28,349 nucleotides of DNA from Chloroflexota bacterium (lineage in GTDB: Bacteria > Chloroflexota > Ktedonobacteria > Ktedonobacterales > Ktedonobacteraceae), in assembly GCA_005879655.1 (NCBI GenBank), contig VBJK01000241.1, positions 1 to 28,349 of the forward strand. Direction: 5' to 3'. The position numbers and the translations under genes are program-made. Shown piece by piece: positions 21,628-28,349 of this stretch. Positions within the stretch are counted from its first letter, which is position 1; every line of letters begins with the position of its first letter. The notes under the pieces are model-generated. The model had not been told where the DNA came from. It worked only from the letters and a program-made list of their open reading frames with translations, and searched no databases.

Positions 21628-23145
21628 ATGACATGTCCGCGTTGTGGTAATGAGTGGGATGTAAGTAAGAGTCCCTGTTCCAGCTGTGGCCTTCTGGTGC
21701 GCTTGCCAGGTCATTCGCGTAGTCAGAATGCTGCGCGCCAACCGTCACCATTACGCCCTAGACGATTTGTTACTGATTCTCTTCCGCCAGAAGGTACTCG
21801 TGACACGACGACTAGCCGGGGAGCAAATAATTCACCTATGAGTGGTGGTGGCGTGACAACCAATCGAGGAACGAGTAGTTCGCCGTTGGGTAAGGGAGCT
21901 AGTGGCGCGAGGGCTAACGCTGCACGATCGGCTAGCACGCCATTGAGTAGCGCAATGAGTGGCCCGACTGTCAGCAGGGGTACAACTGATTCTTTAACGG
22001 AGAGCAGCCCCAGTAATCTCCCTGGTAGAGACATAGGCTCAGTGGCAGCTGGTACTATGTTACGTAGTGGCCGTTATTGGCTACGCGAGCTGCTGGGACG
22101 CCATGAATGGACTGCTGGTGTATATGAGGCGATGTGGATGGCAAAGGATGTGCAGCGTCCTGGAGCAGAAGTGATGATCTGCGAGTTTGTGACACCAGAA
22201 CCTGAAGCGATGATGATGCCGTCCGTGTTGCGCGCTGCTAGCGTGGCTCTTAGCTTTGTTAGTCGTCACCCACGTATCCCAACATTGTGGGATGCCTTTA
22301 AAGAGCAGGGGCGTGGTTTCTTTGTTTTTGAGCTGATCCATGGCGAATCATTACTTGCGCGCATACGTCGTAGCGGGCGAACGTTGTCTGAGCAGGACGT
22401 TATTGAGTGTTGTCTACAGATGACGGACATTTTGGAGTTGTTGACTCAACATAATCCTCCTCTCATACACGGCTTGCTGCGGCCTGAGCATGTGATGATT
22501 AGTCACGTTGGGCCGCACTATATACTGACAAATTTCTCGGTTGCGCTGGCTGGGGGTGCAACGCAAGTCCTTGCAGGGCTAGATCATACTCGCATCTCTC
22601 CCTATATGGCTCCCGAAGTTGTGCGTGGCATTGTGGATGTGCGTTCTGATTTGTATTCGCTGCTGGCTACTGCTTATTATGCAATTACCGGAAGTGCTCC
22701 TGTGAGAACTGGTGGTGATACTATACCGTCAGCACGACGGCTCAACGCTACTGTATCGCCGCAGTTTGATGCGCTTCTGACAAAAGGGCTAAGATACCAT
22801 TCGCATCAGCGCTATCAGCGTCCTGCCGAACTGCGACAAGCATTGCTTGCTATACGTTCAGCAGGTGCTTCTTCCCTCCCAGCTCAGGATGGCGCATCTC
22901 TTCCTGTTGCGCGTCCTGGCGTTCTATCTCAGGAGCCACCATCTCCTAGTAACGCTGACCAGGCATTACCACATCTGCTGGCGGCCAGTATTAAAAGCGA
23001 ACAAGAGCATAAATTGGCATTGCCTGACCCTGACGAACTTCCTCTAATGGAGGAGCGCGATGATAAGCTGCATTCAATGCTCTGGCTAGGAGGTGTACTG
23101 GTCTGTCTGATCCTGCTGGTCTACTTCAGTCGCGGCTTGCTGTAG
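21628..23145 (+). CDS. Zinc-ribbon pseudokinase with C-terminal membrane anchor
   Basis: A 505-residue protein starting MTCPRCGNEWDVSKSPCSSC, a zinc ribbon with C3, C6, C17 and C20. A Ser/Thr/Gly-rich disordered stretch spans about 30-140, a protein-kinase-like domain about 148-420, and a hydrophobic C-terminal anchor (SMLWLGGVLVCLILLVYF). The kinase fold is recognisable (HPRIPTLWDAF, FFVFELIHGESL, SPYMAPEVVRG, DVRSDLYSLLATAYY), but catalytic positions are lost. The beta-3 Lys position reads VMICEF, the HRD loop reads HGLLRPEH, and DFG reads TNFS. It should not transfer phosphate and may be a membrane-tethered scaffold or allosteric partner. ATG 21628 is preferred to TTG 21604 because the zinc ribbon begins there and agagagag lies upstream. 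The 3' end overlaps menG by 25 bases on opposite strands. Confidence 0.88.
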   Translation: MTCPRCGNEWDVSKSPCSSCGLLVRLPGHSRSQNAARQPSPLRPRRFVTDSLPPEGTRDTTTSRGANNSPMSGGGVTTNRGTSSSPLGKGASGARANAARSASTPLSSAMSGPTVSRGTTDSLTESSPSNLPGRDIGSVAAGTMLRSGRYWLRELLGRHEWTAGVYEAMWMAKDVQRPGAEVMICEFVTPEPEAMMMPSVLRAASVALSFVSRHPRIPTLWDAFKEQGRGFFVFELIHGESLLARIRRSGRTLSEQDVIECCLQMTDILELLTQHNPPLIHGLLRPEHVMISHVGPHYILTNFSVALAGGATQVLAGLDHTRISPYMAPEVVRGIVDVRSDLYSLLATAYYAITGSAPVRTGGDTIPSARRLNATVSPQFDALLTKGLRYHSHQRYQRPAELRQALLAIRSAGASSLPAQDGASLPVARPGVLSQEPPSPSNADQALPHLLAASIKSEQEHKLALPDPDELPLMEERDDKLHSMLWLGGVLVCLILLVYFSRGLL

Positions 23146-23894
23146 CAGGTGTCGGATTTCGTTCCTACGTGTAGCGCAACAATTCCGCCGTTCAGGTAAT
23201 AAAAACGCACGTCGCTCCAACCGGCATTTTTCATGATATCCTGCAATGCTGATGCATTGGGGAAGGTGGTTAGTGAATGCGGCAGATAGTTATATTCTTC
23301 AAATGCTCTGCCAATGAGCGTACCAAAGAGTGGAGCTAGCTTGTAGAAATAAAAATAGAATAGTGCACCAAAGATTTTTCCAGGGGGATGACTGATTTCA
23401 AGGCAAACGACTCGTCCTCCTGGACGCACAACGCGTAGCATTTCTCGGAAGCCTTGCTCAATATCTGTTAAGTTGCGTACTGTGAATGCCGAGCAGCAAC
23501 CGTCTACGCTGTTGTCTGGCAGGGCAATGTTTTCTGCGTCCCCAATGCGCAACTCGATGCGATCTTGTAAGCCAAGACGTACTATCTTTTTGTGCCCAAT
23601 CTCCAGCATCTCTGGCGTAATATCCATACCAATCATGCGCGTTCCTGGCCCGCTGCGACGAATAACTGCAAGAGAAAGATCTGCTGTACCAGCGCCAAGG
23701 TCAAGTCCTGTCTCACCTGTAGCCAGAGCCAGGTAACGAGCTGCACGTGCGCGCCAATAGCTATCCAGACCCAAACTCATCAGGCGATTCATGAGGTCAT
23801 AGATACCTGCAATGCGACCAAAGAGGCGTTGCACGTAAGAACGTTTTCCCCCAGTTTCACGAAATTTATCTTCCAATGTTGCTTGTGTACTCAT
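23121..23894 (-). CDS. menG: Demethylmenaquinone methyltransferase
   Basis: A 257-residue SAM-dependent methyltransferase of the UbiE/MenG family. It converts demethylmenaquinone to menaquinone, the last ring step. The first family signature is YDLMNRLMSLGLDSYWR (32-48), the SAM-binding motif LDLGAGTA (64-71), the acidic loop IGMDITPEML, and the second signature NLTDIEQGFREMLRVVRPGG; the C-terminal NGGIVALHVGTK is also typical. With the prenyl synthase gene 48 bases or less upstream on the same strand, it forms a menaquinone side-chain and methylation pair. Since no ubiquinone gene is seen, menG is preferred to ubiE. The start ATG 23894 has a modest acagg upstream. Its last eight codons overlap the pseudokinase gene on the other strand. 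Confidence 0.93.
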   Translation of the reverse strand: MSTQATLEDKFRETGGKRSYVQRLFGRIAGIYDLMNRLMSLGLDSYWRARAARYLALATGETGLDLGAGTADLSLAVIRRSGPGTRMIGMDITPEMLEIGHKKIVRLGLQDRIELRIGDAENIALPDNSVDGCCSAFTVRNLTDIEQGFREMLRVVRPGGRVVCLEISHPPGKIFGALFYFYFYKLAPLFGTLIGRAFEEYNYLPHSLTTFPNASALQDIMKNAGWSDVRFYYLNGGIVALHVGTKSDTCYSKPRLK

Positions 23895-23942
23895 AGATAT
23901 ACCTGTATGTTAATGCAATTTGTGTATAATATGTACGCCTTG

Positions 23943-24938
23943 TTATTTTTTGCGGGCGATGACAAAATCGATGAGTTCATCGAGTACATCGCGATGATGT
24001 GATGGTGGAAAATGATAGAGAGCTTCTCTGGCTTTACTACCATAGACGTGAGTGTCCATCTGGGCACGTTTTACACCTGTGCCATGGGCAACCCAATGCA
24101 CGACATTTTGTATCTCTTCTTCCTTGTGTTCCTGGGGTGTGCTATTGAGTAAAGAACGTACCTGTTGTTGGTGTCCATTCTGCGTTGGTTCTTGGAGAGC
24201 GTAAATGAGGGGCAGTGTGACCATACCTTGTCGTAAATCATTGCCAGCTGGTTTCCCAATCGTGGATTGGTCTTCTGTATAGTCCAGGATATCATCGGTA
24301 ATCTGGAAGGCAATACCCAGGTTCATACCATATTCGTGGAGCAAGGCTATTTCCTGTTCAGATGCGCCGCTCACGATAGCCCCTCCCTTACTACAAGCGG
24401 CGATGAGGCAGGCGGTTTTATGCTTGATCTTCTCGTAATACGCTTCTAACGAGAGATCTATCTGCCCCGATGTCATCATCTCCATGATCGTACCTTCGCA
24501 GACGGTGGCGACGGTATCGGAGAAGAGATGATCGATGCGCGGATCTTCGATATCGGCAATTAAACCGGCGGTCTTGGCGAAGTAGTAGTCGCCAAGGAGG
24601 ATAGCGATTTTGTCGCCCCAGAGCGCATTGACAGTTGGTTTGCCACGTCGTGTGCTAGCTTCATCAACAATGTCGTCGTGAATCAATGTTGCGAGATGCA
24701 CCATTTCAAATGCAACACTTAAGAGCAGAAGCTTGTCAAAGCGGTAACTATTCATTTTCCCTGCAAGGAGCGTGAGAGCTGTTCGTAGCCGTTTACCAGG
24801 TGAAGCGAGCGCGTGCATTGAAGCTGCATTAAGCAGTTCGAGTCCAGATGTTGCCCGTGCCTGGAATGTCTTATCTACTTGTTCGAGATCATCCTGGATG
24901 TCGGCAAACAGGCGACTCAAATTGGACGAGGTGTTCAT
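23943..24938 (-). CDS. Long-chain polyprenyl diphosphate synthase (menaquinone side chain)
   Basis: A 331-residue trans-isoprenyl diphosphate synthase that extends allylic diphosphates with isopentenyl diphosphate. Visible motifs are GKRLR (48-52), first aspartate-rich motif DDIVD (88-92), GDYYFAKT (116-123), and second aspartate-rich motif DDILD (215-219) followed by GKPAGNDLRQGMVTLP. The residue five before the first Asp is Ala83, a small residue that in this family goes with long products (C30 and above), consistent with a heptaprenyl-to-decaprenyl chain for menaquinone. The start is ATG 24938 (MNTSSNLSRLFADI) because GGAG lies nine bases upstream. Two earlier in-frame ATGs (24953, 25016) lack a binding site. 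It is the upstream gene of menG. An imperfect 13-bp inverted repeat (25002-25014 with 25030-25042) lies in its leader. Confidence 0.93.
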   Translation of the reverse strand: MNTSSNLSRLFADIQDDLEQVDKTFQARATSGLELLNAASMHALASPGKRLRTALTLLAGKMNSYRFDKLLLLSVAFEMVHLATLIHDDIVDEASTRRGKPTVNALWGDKIAILLGDYYFAKTAGLIADIEDPRIDHLFSDTVATVCEGTIMEMMTSGQIDLSLEAYYEKIKHKTACLIAACSKGGAIVSGASEQEIALLHEYGMNLGIAFQITDDILDYTEDQSTIGKPAGNDLRQGMVTLPLIYALQEPTQNGHQQQVRSLLNSTPQEHKEEEIQNVVHWVAHGTGVKRAQMDTHVYGSKAREALYHFPPSHHRDVLDELIDFVIARKK

Positions 24939-25001
24939 GTACAGGTTCTCCATTTCATAGCCGTGGGTTATGTGACGCTGGCGCTGGACCTGGCATAATT
25001 T

Positions 25002-25042
25002 AAGAGAAGAGGCCATTATGCTGGTGGCAGGCTTCTTCTCTT
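25002..25042. repeat. 13-bp inverted repeat in the leader of the prenyl synthase gene
   Basis: The arms aagagaagaggcc (25002-25014) and ggcttcttctctt (25030-25042) pair with one mismatch around a 15-base loop. The position, 64 to 104 bases ahead of ATG 24938, suits a 5' leader hairpin of the menaquinone pair. No ligand-binding class was recognised. Confidence 0.5.
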
Positions 25043-25142
25043 GACATAAGAACAGTTATTGGTCTGTTTAAATTATATCGTGTCTCGTCTATAAGTGGTA
25101 GTATCCTTGAGTTTTATGTCCAACGTGTACAGGGGTCCCGCT

Positions 25143-26087
25143 TTAGATAGCAGACGTTGTATCTATCTCTACCAGGTCCTCCTGTACATAGCCAGCAGTG
25201 AATTGGAACTCGTCCAGCGCATCCAATGCCGTGCGGTACTCTTGCCACGTAAGACGGCGATTGAGGATAGGGTCATTTACCGCCTTCCAAGCGGGAAAGT
25301 ACTGATCCATGAGACTAATAGGGGTGTCTGGCCCTAGCTCCTCTGCAATCCAGCGCAGGACTTCGCGTGTGCCGGAGATGTCTTCTGGCATAACAAGATG
25401 ACGAATGAGCAGACCTCTACGTGCAATACCCTCTTCATCGAGTTGTAGTGGCCCAACCTGACGATACATTTCACGCAAGGTGATCTGGTTATGATCGACG
25501 TAGCGGGGCATTTTTGACGTGCGCAAAGCGTTTTTGTTGTCTGCATATTTCGCGTCGGGCAAGTAGATATCAACTACCCCATCCAGGAGCTGGAGTGTTG
25601 CCAGGTTTTCGTAACCGGCACAGTTATAGACAAGAGGCAATGTCAGCCCTTTTTCACAAGCTATGACGAGCGCGGCCAGGATTTGGGGTACGAAGTGCGT
25701 TGGTGTGACGAGATCTAGATTATGGCAACGCTTTTTTTGTAGATAGAGCATCATCTCTGCTAGGCGTTGCGGGCCGACACGATGTCCCAGTCCTCCCTGA
25801 CTCAGGGAAAAGTTCTGGCAATAGGTGCAGCGGGCCTGGCAGTAGCCGAAGAAGATCGTACCTGCCCCTCGTGTTCCGCTGATGGGCGGCTCCTCGCGCC
25901 GATGAACGTTCCATGAAGCCACTATGGCCTCAGTAGCCGAATGGCAGACGCCGGTTTTGCCTGCAATACGGTTGCAGTGACAATTCTGTGGACAGATAGT
26001 ACAACTGCGCAGTATTTCCCAAGCGGCGCTAGCTCGTTGTGCCAGCTCGCCAGTTTCATAGAGGTGAAGGTAACTTGGATAGAGCAT
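25143..26087 (-). CDS. PflX-like radical SAM protein (COG1313 type)
   Basis: A 314-residue radical SAM enzyme related to pyruvate formate-lyase activating enzymes. The [4Fe-4S]-SAM motif is C83-x3-C87-x2-C90 in GYCQARCTYCQNF, within the family phrase SGTRGAGTIFF. An additional N-terminal Cys cluster (C29, C32, C36, C38, C48 in SCTICPQNCHCNR and GVCHS) is also a family trait and may bind a second cluster or zinc. Later segments TPTHFVPQIL, LPLVYNCAGYE and VDIYLPDAKYAD complete the barrel. No glycyl-radical enzyme is in the window, so the target is unknown. ATG 26087 has GGAG eight bases upstream. A perfect 18-bp hairpin lies directly ahead of that site in the leader. Confidence 0.88.
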   Translation of the reverse strand: MLYPSYLHLYETGELAQRASAAWEILRSCTICPQNCHCNRIAGKTGVCHSATEAIVASWNVHRREEPPISGTRGAGTIFFGYCQARCTYCQNFSLSQGGLGHRVGPQRLAEMMLYLQKKRCHNLDLVTPTHFVPQILAALVIACEKGLTLPLVYNCAGYENLATLQLLDGVVDIYLPDAKYADNKNALRTSKMPRYVDHNQITLREMYRQVGPLQLDEEGIARRGLLIRHLVMPEDISGTREVLRWIAEELGPDTPISLMDQYFPAWKAVNDPILNRRLTWQEYRTALDALDEFQFTAGYVQEDLVEIDTTSAI

Positions 26088-26100
26088 ATGACGACTCCGC

Positions 26101-26138
26101 TCACTTAAGCCGGGACGCCAGCGTCCCGGCTTAAGTGA
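26101..26138. repeat. Perfect palindrome with 18-bp arms and 2-base loop
   Basis: Bases 26101-26118 are exactly reverse-complementary to 26121-26138, with ca as the loop. The core is cgggacgccagcgtcccg. It lies 13 bases ahead of the radical SAM start and 128 bases beyond the stop of the upstream minus-strand gene. No T-run follows on either strand, so it is not a standard intrinsic terminator. It may be a short palindromic repeat element or a translation-masking hairpin. Confidence 0.9.
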
Positions 26139-26158
26139 AGTGAATTGAGCTAATACTT

Positions 26159-26183
26159 TGCCAAAGCAAGCAATCCTTTGGCA
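26159..26183. repeat. Small 8-bp-stem hairpin in the same spacer
   Basis: tgccaaag (26159-26166) pairs with ctttggca (26176-26183) around a 9-base loop. It may help end transcription from the upstream minus-strand gene (stop at 26266), although no T-run follows. Confidence 0.4.
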
Positions 26184-26265
26184 TAATAGCGCCGCTCATG
26201 AAAGGTGCCCAGTTCTAATGCGAGCTGGACACATCATAGGCGATCGTATAGTTTATGTAAGGTGA

Positions 26266-27525
26266 TTATGCTGTGGGCCATTTAAAGCCGCGCTGTGAAG
26301 GCTTTGGACCACGAGAACGCGGCTTTTTAGCCGTTGTATCAGCCTTTTTGCTCTTTGCCGTCGAGCGTGTTCGAGTGGCCGTAGCGGGTCTGCTGGCGTG
26401 GGGCTTTTTTGCTGCGTCCTGCTGCTCGACTGCTGCCTGGGTATTTGATTTTTCTTCCACTGGCTGTTCGGATGTTGCTGGAGCTGGCTGGACCTGCTCG
26501 ACTAACTCATCAGTATTCTGAGCAATCTCACCCCAGAATTGAGCTTTTTTGCGTTGTTCTGGGCGAGATCCTTTCAGCACACGTCCATCCGGTAAGCGAG
26601 TAACATGTTTTTCATGCCCCTCTGGATACGATTTACGTTGATAGGGACGACGGTTACGCTGTGGCTTGTGCACAGGGTGGCTCTCGTCATTGACAACTTC
26701 TACTGGCTCATCATAGGCAAAGCGTTCGTAGTCGCCTTCAAATTGTTCAGCGTATGGTGGGCGACCCCGATGGTATTCATTTCCTCTCTTGTCATGTTCC
26801 CCGCTCGGCTGAGAGGGATGATGTTGTGCGCGTTCGCGTGGTCTCTGCTGATCATTGCTCTCATTGCGCTGTGTAAATCGCCTATCGTGCTGATTGTGTA
26901 CAGGACGCCCTTGGGAGCGAGGGCCACCAAAGTTGCGCGGGCCAGATGAACGAGGGCCTTGTTGCGACTGATTGTAGCGATCCGCGCCAGATGAGCGGGA
27001 GTATGGGCCTTGTTGTGACTGATTGTAGCGATCCGCACCAGATGAGCGGGAGTATGGACCTTGTTGTGACTCATTGCGTCGATCCGTGCCAGATGGGCGG
27101 GAGTATGGGCCTTGTGGTGACTCATTGCGTCGATCTGTGCCAGATGGGCGGGAGTACGGGCCTCGCTGTGACTCATTGCGCCGATAATTGCCGCGTGGTT
27201 GATCTGAAGTGTCATCATGGTAATTTTTACGATGACCGTAATGGTTGCCACCAGTACTTTTTTGGGAGGAGGAGTACTCTGACTTTTGGGTATTGTGCCT
27301 ACCATTTGAGGACGGCGATGCTTGCCCATTGCTGCGTGAACGATAGTCCGCATGTTGGGTCTGTGCACCATTCTCCCAGGCACGATCGACTGTTTCGCGG
27401 CTCAGGCGAGGCCGAGCTGGACGTGGAAACTGCTCTGCTCCGTGTCTCTGAAATGGGGGTTGATTTCCATTGCGTGATGAAGAACGCGTATCATCACGTC
27501 TTTGATTATTGAATTCTCTGGTCAT
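26266..27525 (-). CDS. Disordered Arg/Gln/Ser-rich repeat protein with basic histone-like tail
   Basis: A 419-residue low-complexity protein. The N-terminal half is rich in Arg, Asn, Gln, Ser and Gly, with about five 17-residue repeats of the type RRNESQ(Q/R)GPYSR(P/S)SG. An RNFGGPRSQGRP segment recalls RG-rich RNA-binding tails. A short better-ordered block, HEKHVTRLPDGRVLKGSRPE with QFWGEIAQNTDELVEQV, could be a folded or binding motif. The last 55 residues are Lys/Ala/Thr-rich with PRSRGPKPSQRGFKWP, like histone-H1 or AT-hook tails. Nucleic-acid binding or condensate formation is inferred from composition only. ATG 27525 with AAAGGA just upstream is chosen over an in-frame TTG four codons earlier. 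The opposite strand has long open frames here, but they are shadows of the repetitive composition. Confidence 0.8.
   Translation of the reverse strand: MTREFNNQRRDDTRSSSRNGNQPPFQRHGAEQFPRPARPRLSRETVDRAWENGAQTQHADYRSRSNGQASPSSNGRHNTQKSEYSSSQKSTGGNHYGHRKNYHDDTSDQPRGNYRRNESQRGPYSRPSGTDRRNESPQGPYSRPSGTDRRNESQQGPYSRSSGADRYNQSQQGPYSRSSGADRYNQSQQGPRSSGPRNFGGPRSQGRPVHNQHDRRFTQRNESNDQQRPRERAQHHPSQPSGEHDKRGNEYHRGRPPYAEQFEGDYERFAYDEPVEVVNDESHPVHKPQRNRRPYQRKSYPEGHEKHVTRLPDGRVLKGSRPEQRKKAQFWGEIAQNTDELVEQVQPAPATSEQPVEEKSNTQAAVEQQDAAKKPHASRPATATRTRSTAKSKKADTTAKKPRSRGPKPSQRGFKWPTA
26938..27183 (-). repeat. About five 51-bp coding tandem repeats
   Basis: Four complete 51-base units (17 residues each) and a partial fifth run from 27183 down to about 26938. 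Adjacent units differ by only a few bases, so recent duplication is likely. The array lies in the middle of the disordered basic protein. Confidence 0.85.
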
Positions 27526-27700
27526 GTTTCCTTTCAAGGTTAAGTTAAACCATGGGGATAGTGTTTCAAGCGCGGTGGTCAGCTCGCAAGACTTGTTCTT
27601 GCTTCCTCCCGTGTCGGTCGTTCCGCACCAACTTTACTATTATGCTTGACGCGCAAATTTTTCTGATGGCTGTTGATAGAGATGGGGGCGCGCCGTTGTC

Positions 27701-27709
27701 AGTATAGCA
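27701..27709 (-). promoter_or_regulatory. Extended -10 promoter candidate for the disordered-protein gene
   Basis: On the minus strand TGCTATACT (27709-27701) forms an extended -10, the same type as the nuo-like promoter. A TTGACA at 27721-27716 is only nine bases away and so cannot be its -35. The leader to ATG 27525 would be about 170 bases. Nothing else was recognised in 27526-27755 apart from a small gcaaga/tcttgc hairpin at 27586-27602. Confidence 0.35.
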
Positions 27710-27755
27710 TATATTTGTCAAGGTGGCGAGGTGTGATCAAGGGGCCAATGAATCT

Positions 27756-28349
27756 CTAGACTGTTTGGCTATACCCGATCATTTTGTAAGCGAGTTTAGC
27801 CGCAAGAAAGTCAGCCCGCGTCTGCCCCGGCATCGGACAAAGCTCGACCACATCCATACCGACTACTGTAGTACGTTGACAGATTTCACGGAAGAGATCG
27901 AGAACCTGATACCAGGAGAGACCACCAGGTTCAGGCGTACCAACAGCAGGCATTTCACTGGGATCAATGGCATCGAGATCGATCGTCACATAGGTGTGCT
28001 TGCCAAGGCGTTCCCAGGGAATCGTGGCCTGCCCCCTTGCTATCTGATGTGCCCAGACAATAGCCACATCGGGCTTGGTTTTCATAAACGCAGCTTCTTC
28101 AGGACTGAAACTGCGAATACCAATTTCTAGCAGAGGAATGCCTATCTCAACGACACGCCGCTCAATACTGGCATGAGAGAGAGCTGTCCCCTCGAATTCG
28201 TTACGCAGATCGCCGTGAGCATCGATGTGAACAACGGTGAGATCGGGATAGTATTCGTGCACAGCAGCGATGACTGGTGCAGAAAGCGAGTGTTCCCCAC
28301 CGAGCGTAAAGGGCAATTGACCGCGTTGTAACACCTCGCGTACAGCGTC
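27756..28349 (-). CDS. speB: Agmatinase/arginase-family ureohydrolase, partial (5' end outside window)
   Basis: Binuclear manganese ureohydrolase, C-terminal 197 codons. Metal-ligand motifs are GGEHS, HIDAHGDLR (Asp-Ala-His-x-Asp) and IDLDAIDPSEMPAVGTPEPGG, followed by VVGMDVVELCP near the end. The DLDxxDP and GTPEPGG spacing fits agmatinase (agmatine to putrescine plus urea), although arginase, guanidinobutyrase and formimidoylglutamase share the fold. The reading frame stays open to the last base of the window (28349). A GTG at 28334 is internal, because residues before it (DAVREVLQRG) continue the family's helix. Roughly the first 100 residues lie outside. No spermidine or arginine gene is next to it here. 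Confidence 0.88.
   Translation of the reverse strand, partial: DAVREVLQRGQLPFTLGGEHSLSAPVIAAVHEYYPDLTVVHIDAHGDLRNEFEGTALSHASIERRVVEIGIPLLEIGIRSFSPEEAAFMKTKPDVAIVWAHQIARGQATIPWERLGKHTYVTIDLDAIDPSEMPAVGTPEPGGLSWYQVLDLFREICQRTTVVGMDVVELCPMPGQTRADFLAAKLAYKMIGYSQTV

Noticed and set aside
23592..24002. 136-codon plus-strand ORF over menG
   Set aside because: Antisense shadow spanning the menG start and the intergenic gap.
26700..27512. Long ORFs on both strands over the disordered basic protein gene
   Set aside because: They arise from the 51-base repeats having no stops in other frames. The chosen frame has a binding site, a proper start and a typical basic tail.
27701..27721. TTGACA plus TATACT as a standard sigma70 pair upstream of the disordered-protein gene
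   Set aside because: The spacer is nine bases, too short for RNA polymerase; only the extended -10 was kept.

Overview
The window looks like a chromosomal segment of a Chloroflexota bacterium, most likely of the class Ktedonobacteria. This is inferred from gene style, not from a marker gene. The style consists of a PknB-type kinase with a transmembrane segment and an extracellular PQQ-like propeller, a zinc-ribbon pseudokinase, a very large hybrid CheA, a menaquinone pathway, many hairpin-type intergenic repeats and moderate GC. No rRNA or tRNA, CRISPR array, insertion sequence, prophage or plasmid gene was seen.

Layout. 1-5014: the C-terminal end of an Asn/Gln-rich repeat protein (true frame is frame 2, open at the left edge), then a 1503-residue CheA hybrid with two HPt domains and a receiver. 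5128-6509: a small coiled-coil-like ORF that meets leuB tail to tail. 6510-7016: hairpin-rich spacer plus a 29-codon ORF with a strong ribosome binding site. 7017-8496 (minus): a nucleotidyltransferase-fold protein and an NTF2-like protein whose promoter overlaps a perfect palindrome. 8607-10890: a kinase/PQQ-propeller receptor with a good promoter but no alpha-C helix. 11102-11181: a perfect 36-bp inverted repeat.

11216-16372 is the most unusual part. It is a tightly coupled four-gene operon built from complex I peripheral-arm modules: NuoB, a NuoI-like ferredoxin fused to a cysteine-less NuoE-like tail, a NuoF-like subunit with an altered NADH/FMN motif, and a NuoG/HydA-like protein into which a whole GltD-type FAD/NAD(P)H oxidoreductase is inserted. 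No complex I membrane subunit and no NuoC/D is present. I read it as a rearranged NAD(P)H-linked electron-transfer complex in which the nucleotide site may have moved from NuoF to the GltD module, broadly comparable to the Nfn/Stn transhydrogenases.

16401-18112: a composite inverted-repeat element and a GH1 beta-glucosidase. 18212-19054: decayed remains of an AAA ATPase plus a TOPRIM-like (DUF4276-type) partner. 19204-19975: a DUF4126 membrane protein and a bidirectional terminator. 20009-21184 (minus): a Cys/Met-metabolism PLP enzyme missing about 23 internal residues. 21451-23145: a promoter and a zinc-ribbon pseudokinase. 23121-24938 (minus): menG and a long-chain polyprenyl diphosphate synthase, a menaquinone pair. 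25143-27525 (minus): a PflX-like radical SAM protein and a disordered basic repeat protein separated by an 18-bp-arm palindrome. 27756-28349 (minus): an agmatinase/arginase-family gene cut by the right edge.

A recurring theme is loss of coding segments inside otherwise intact genes (kinase, PLP enzyme, AAA ATPase). It should be checked whether this is biology or assembly.
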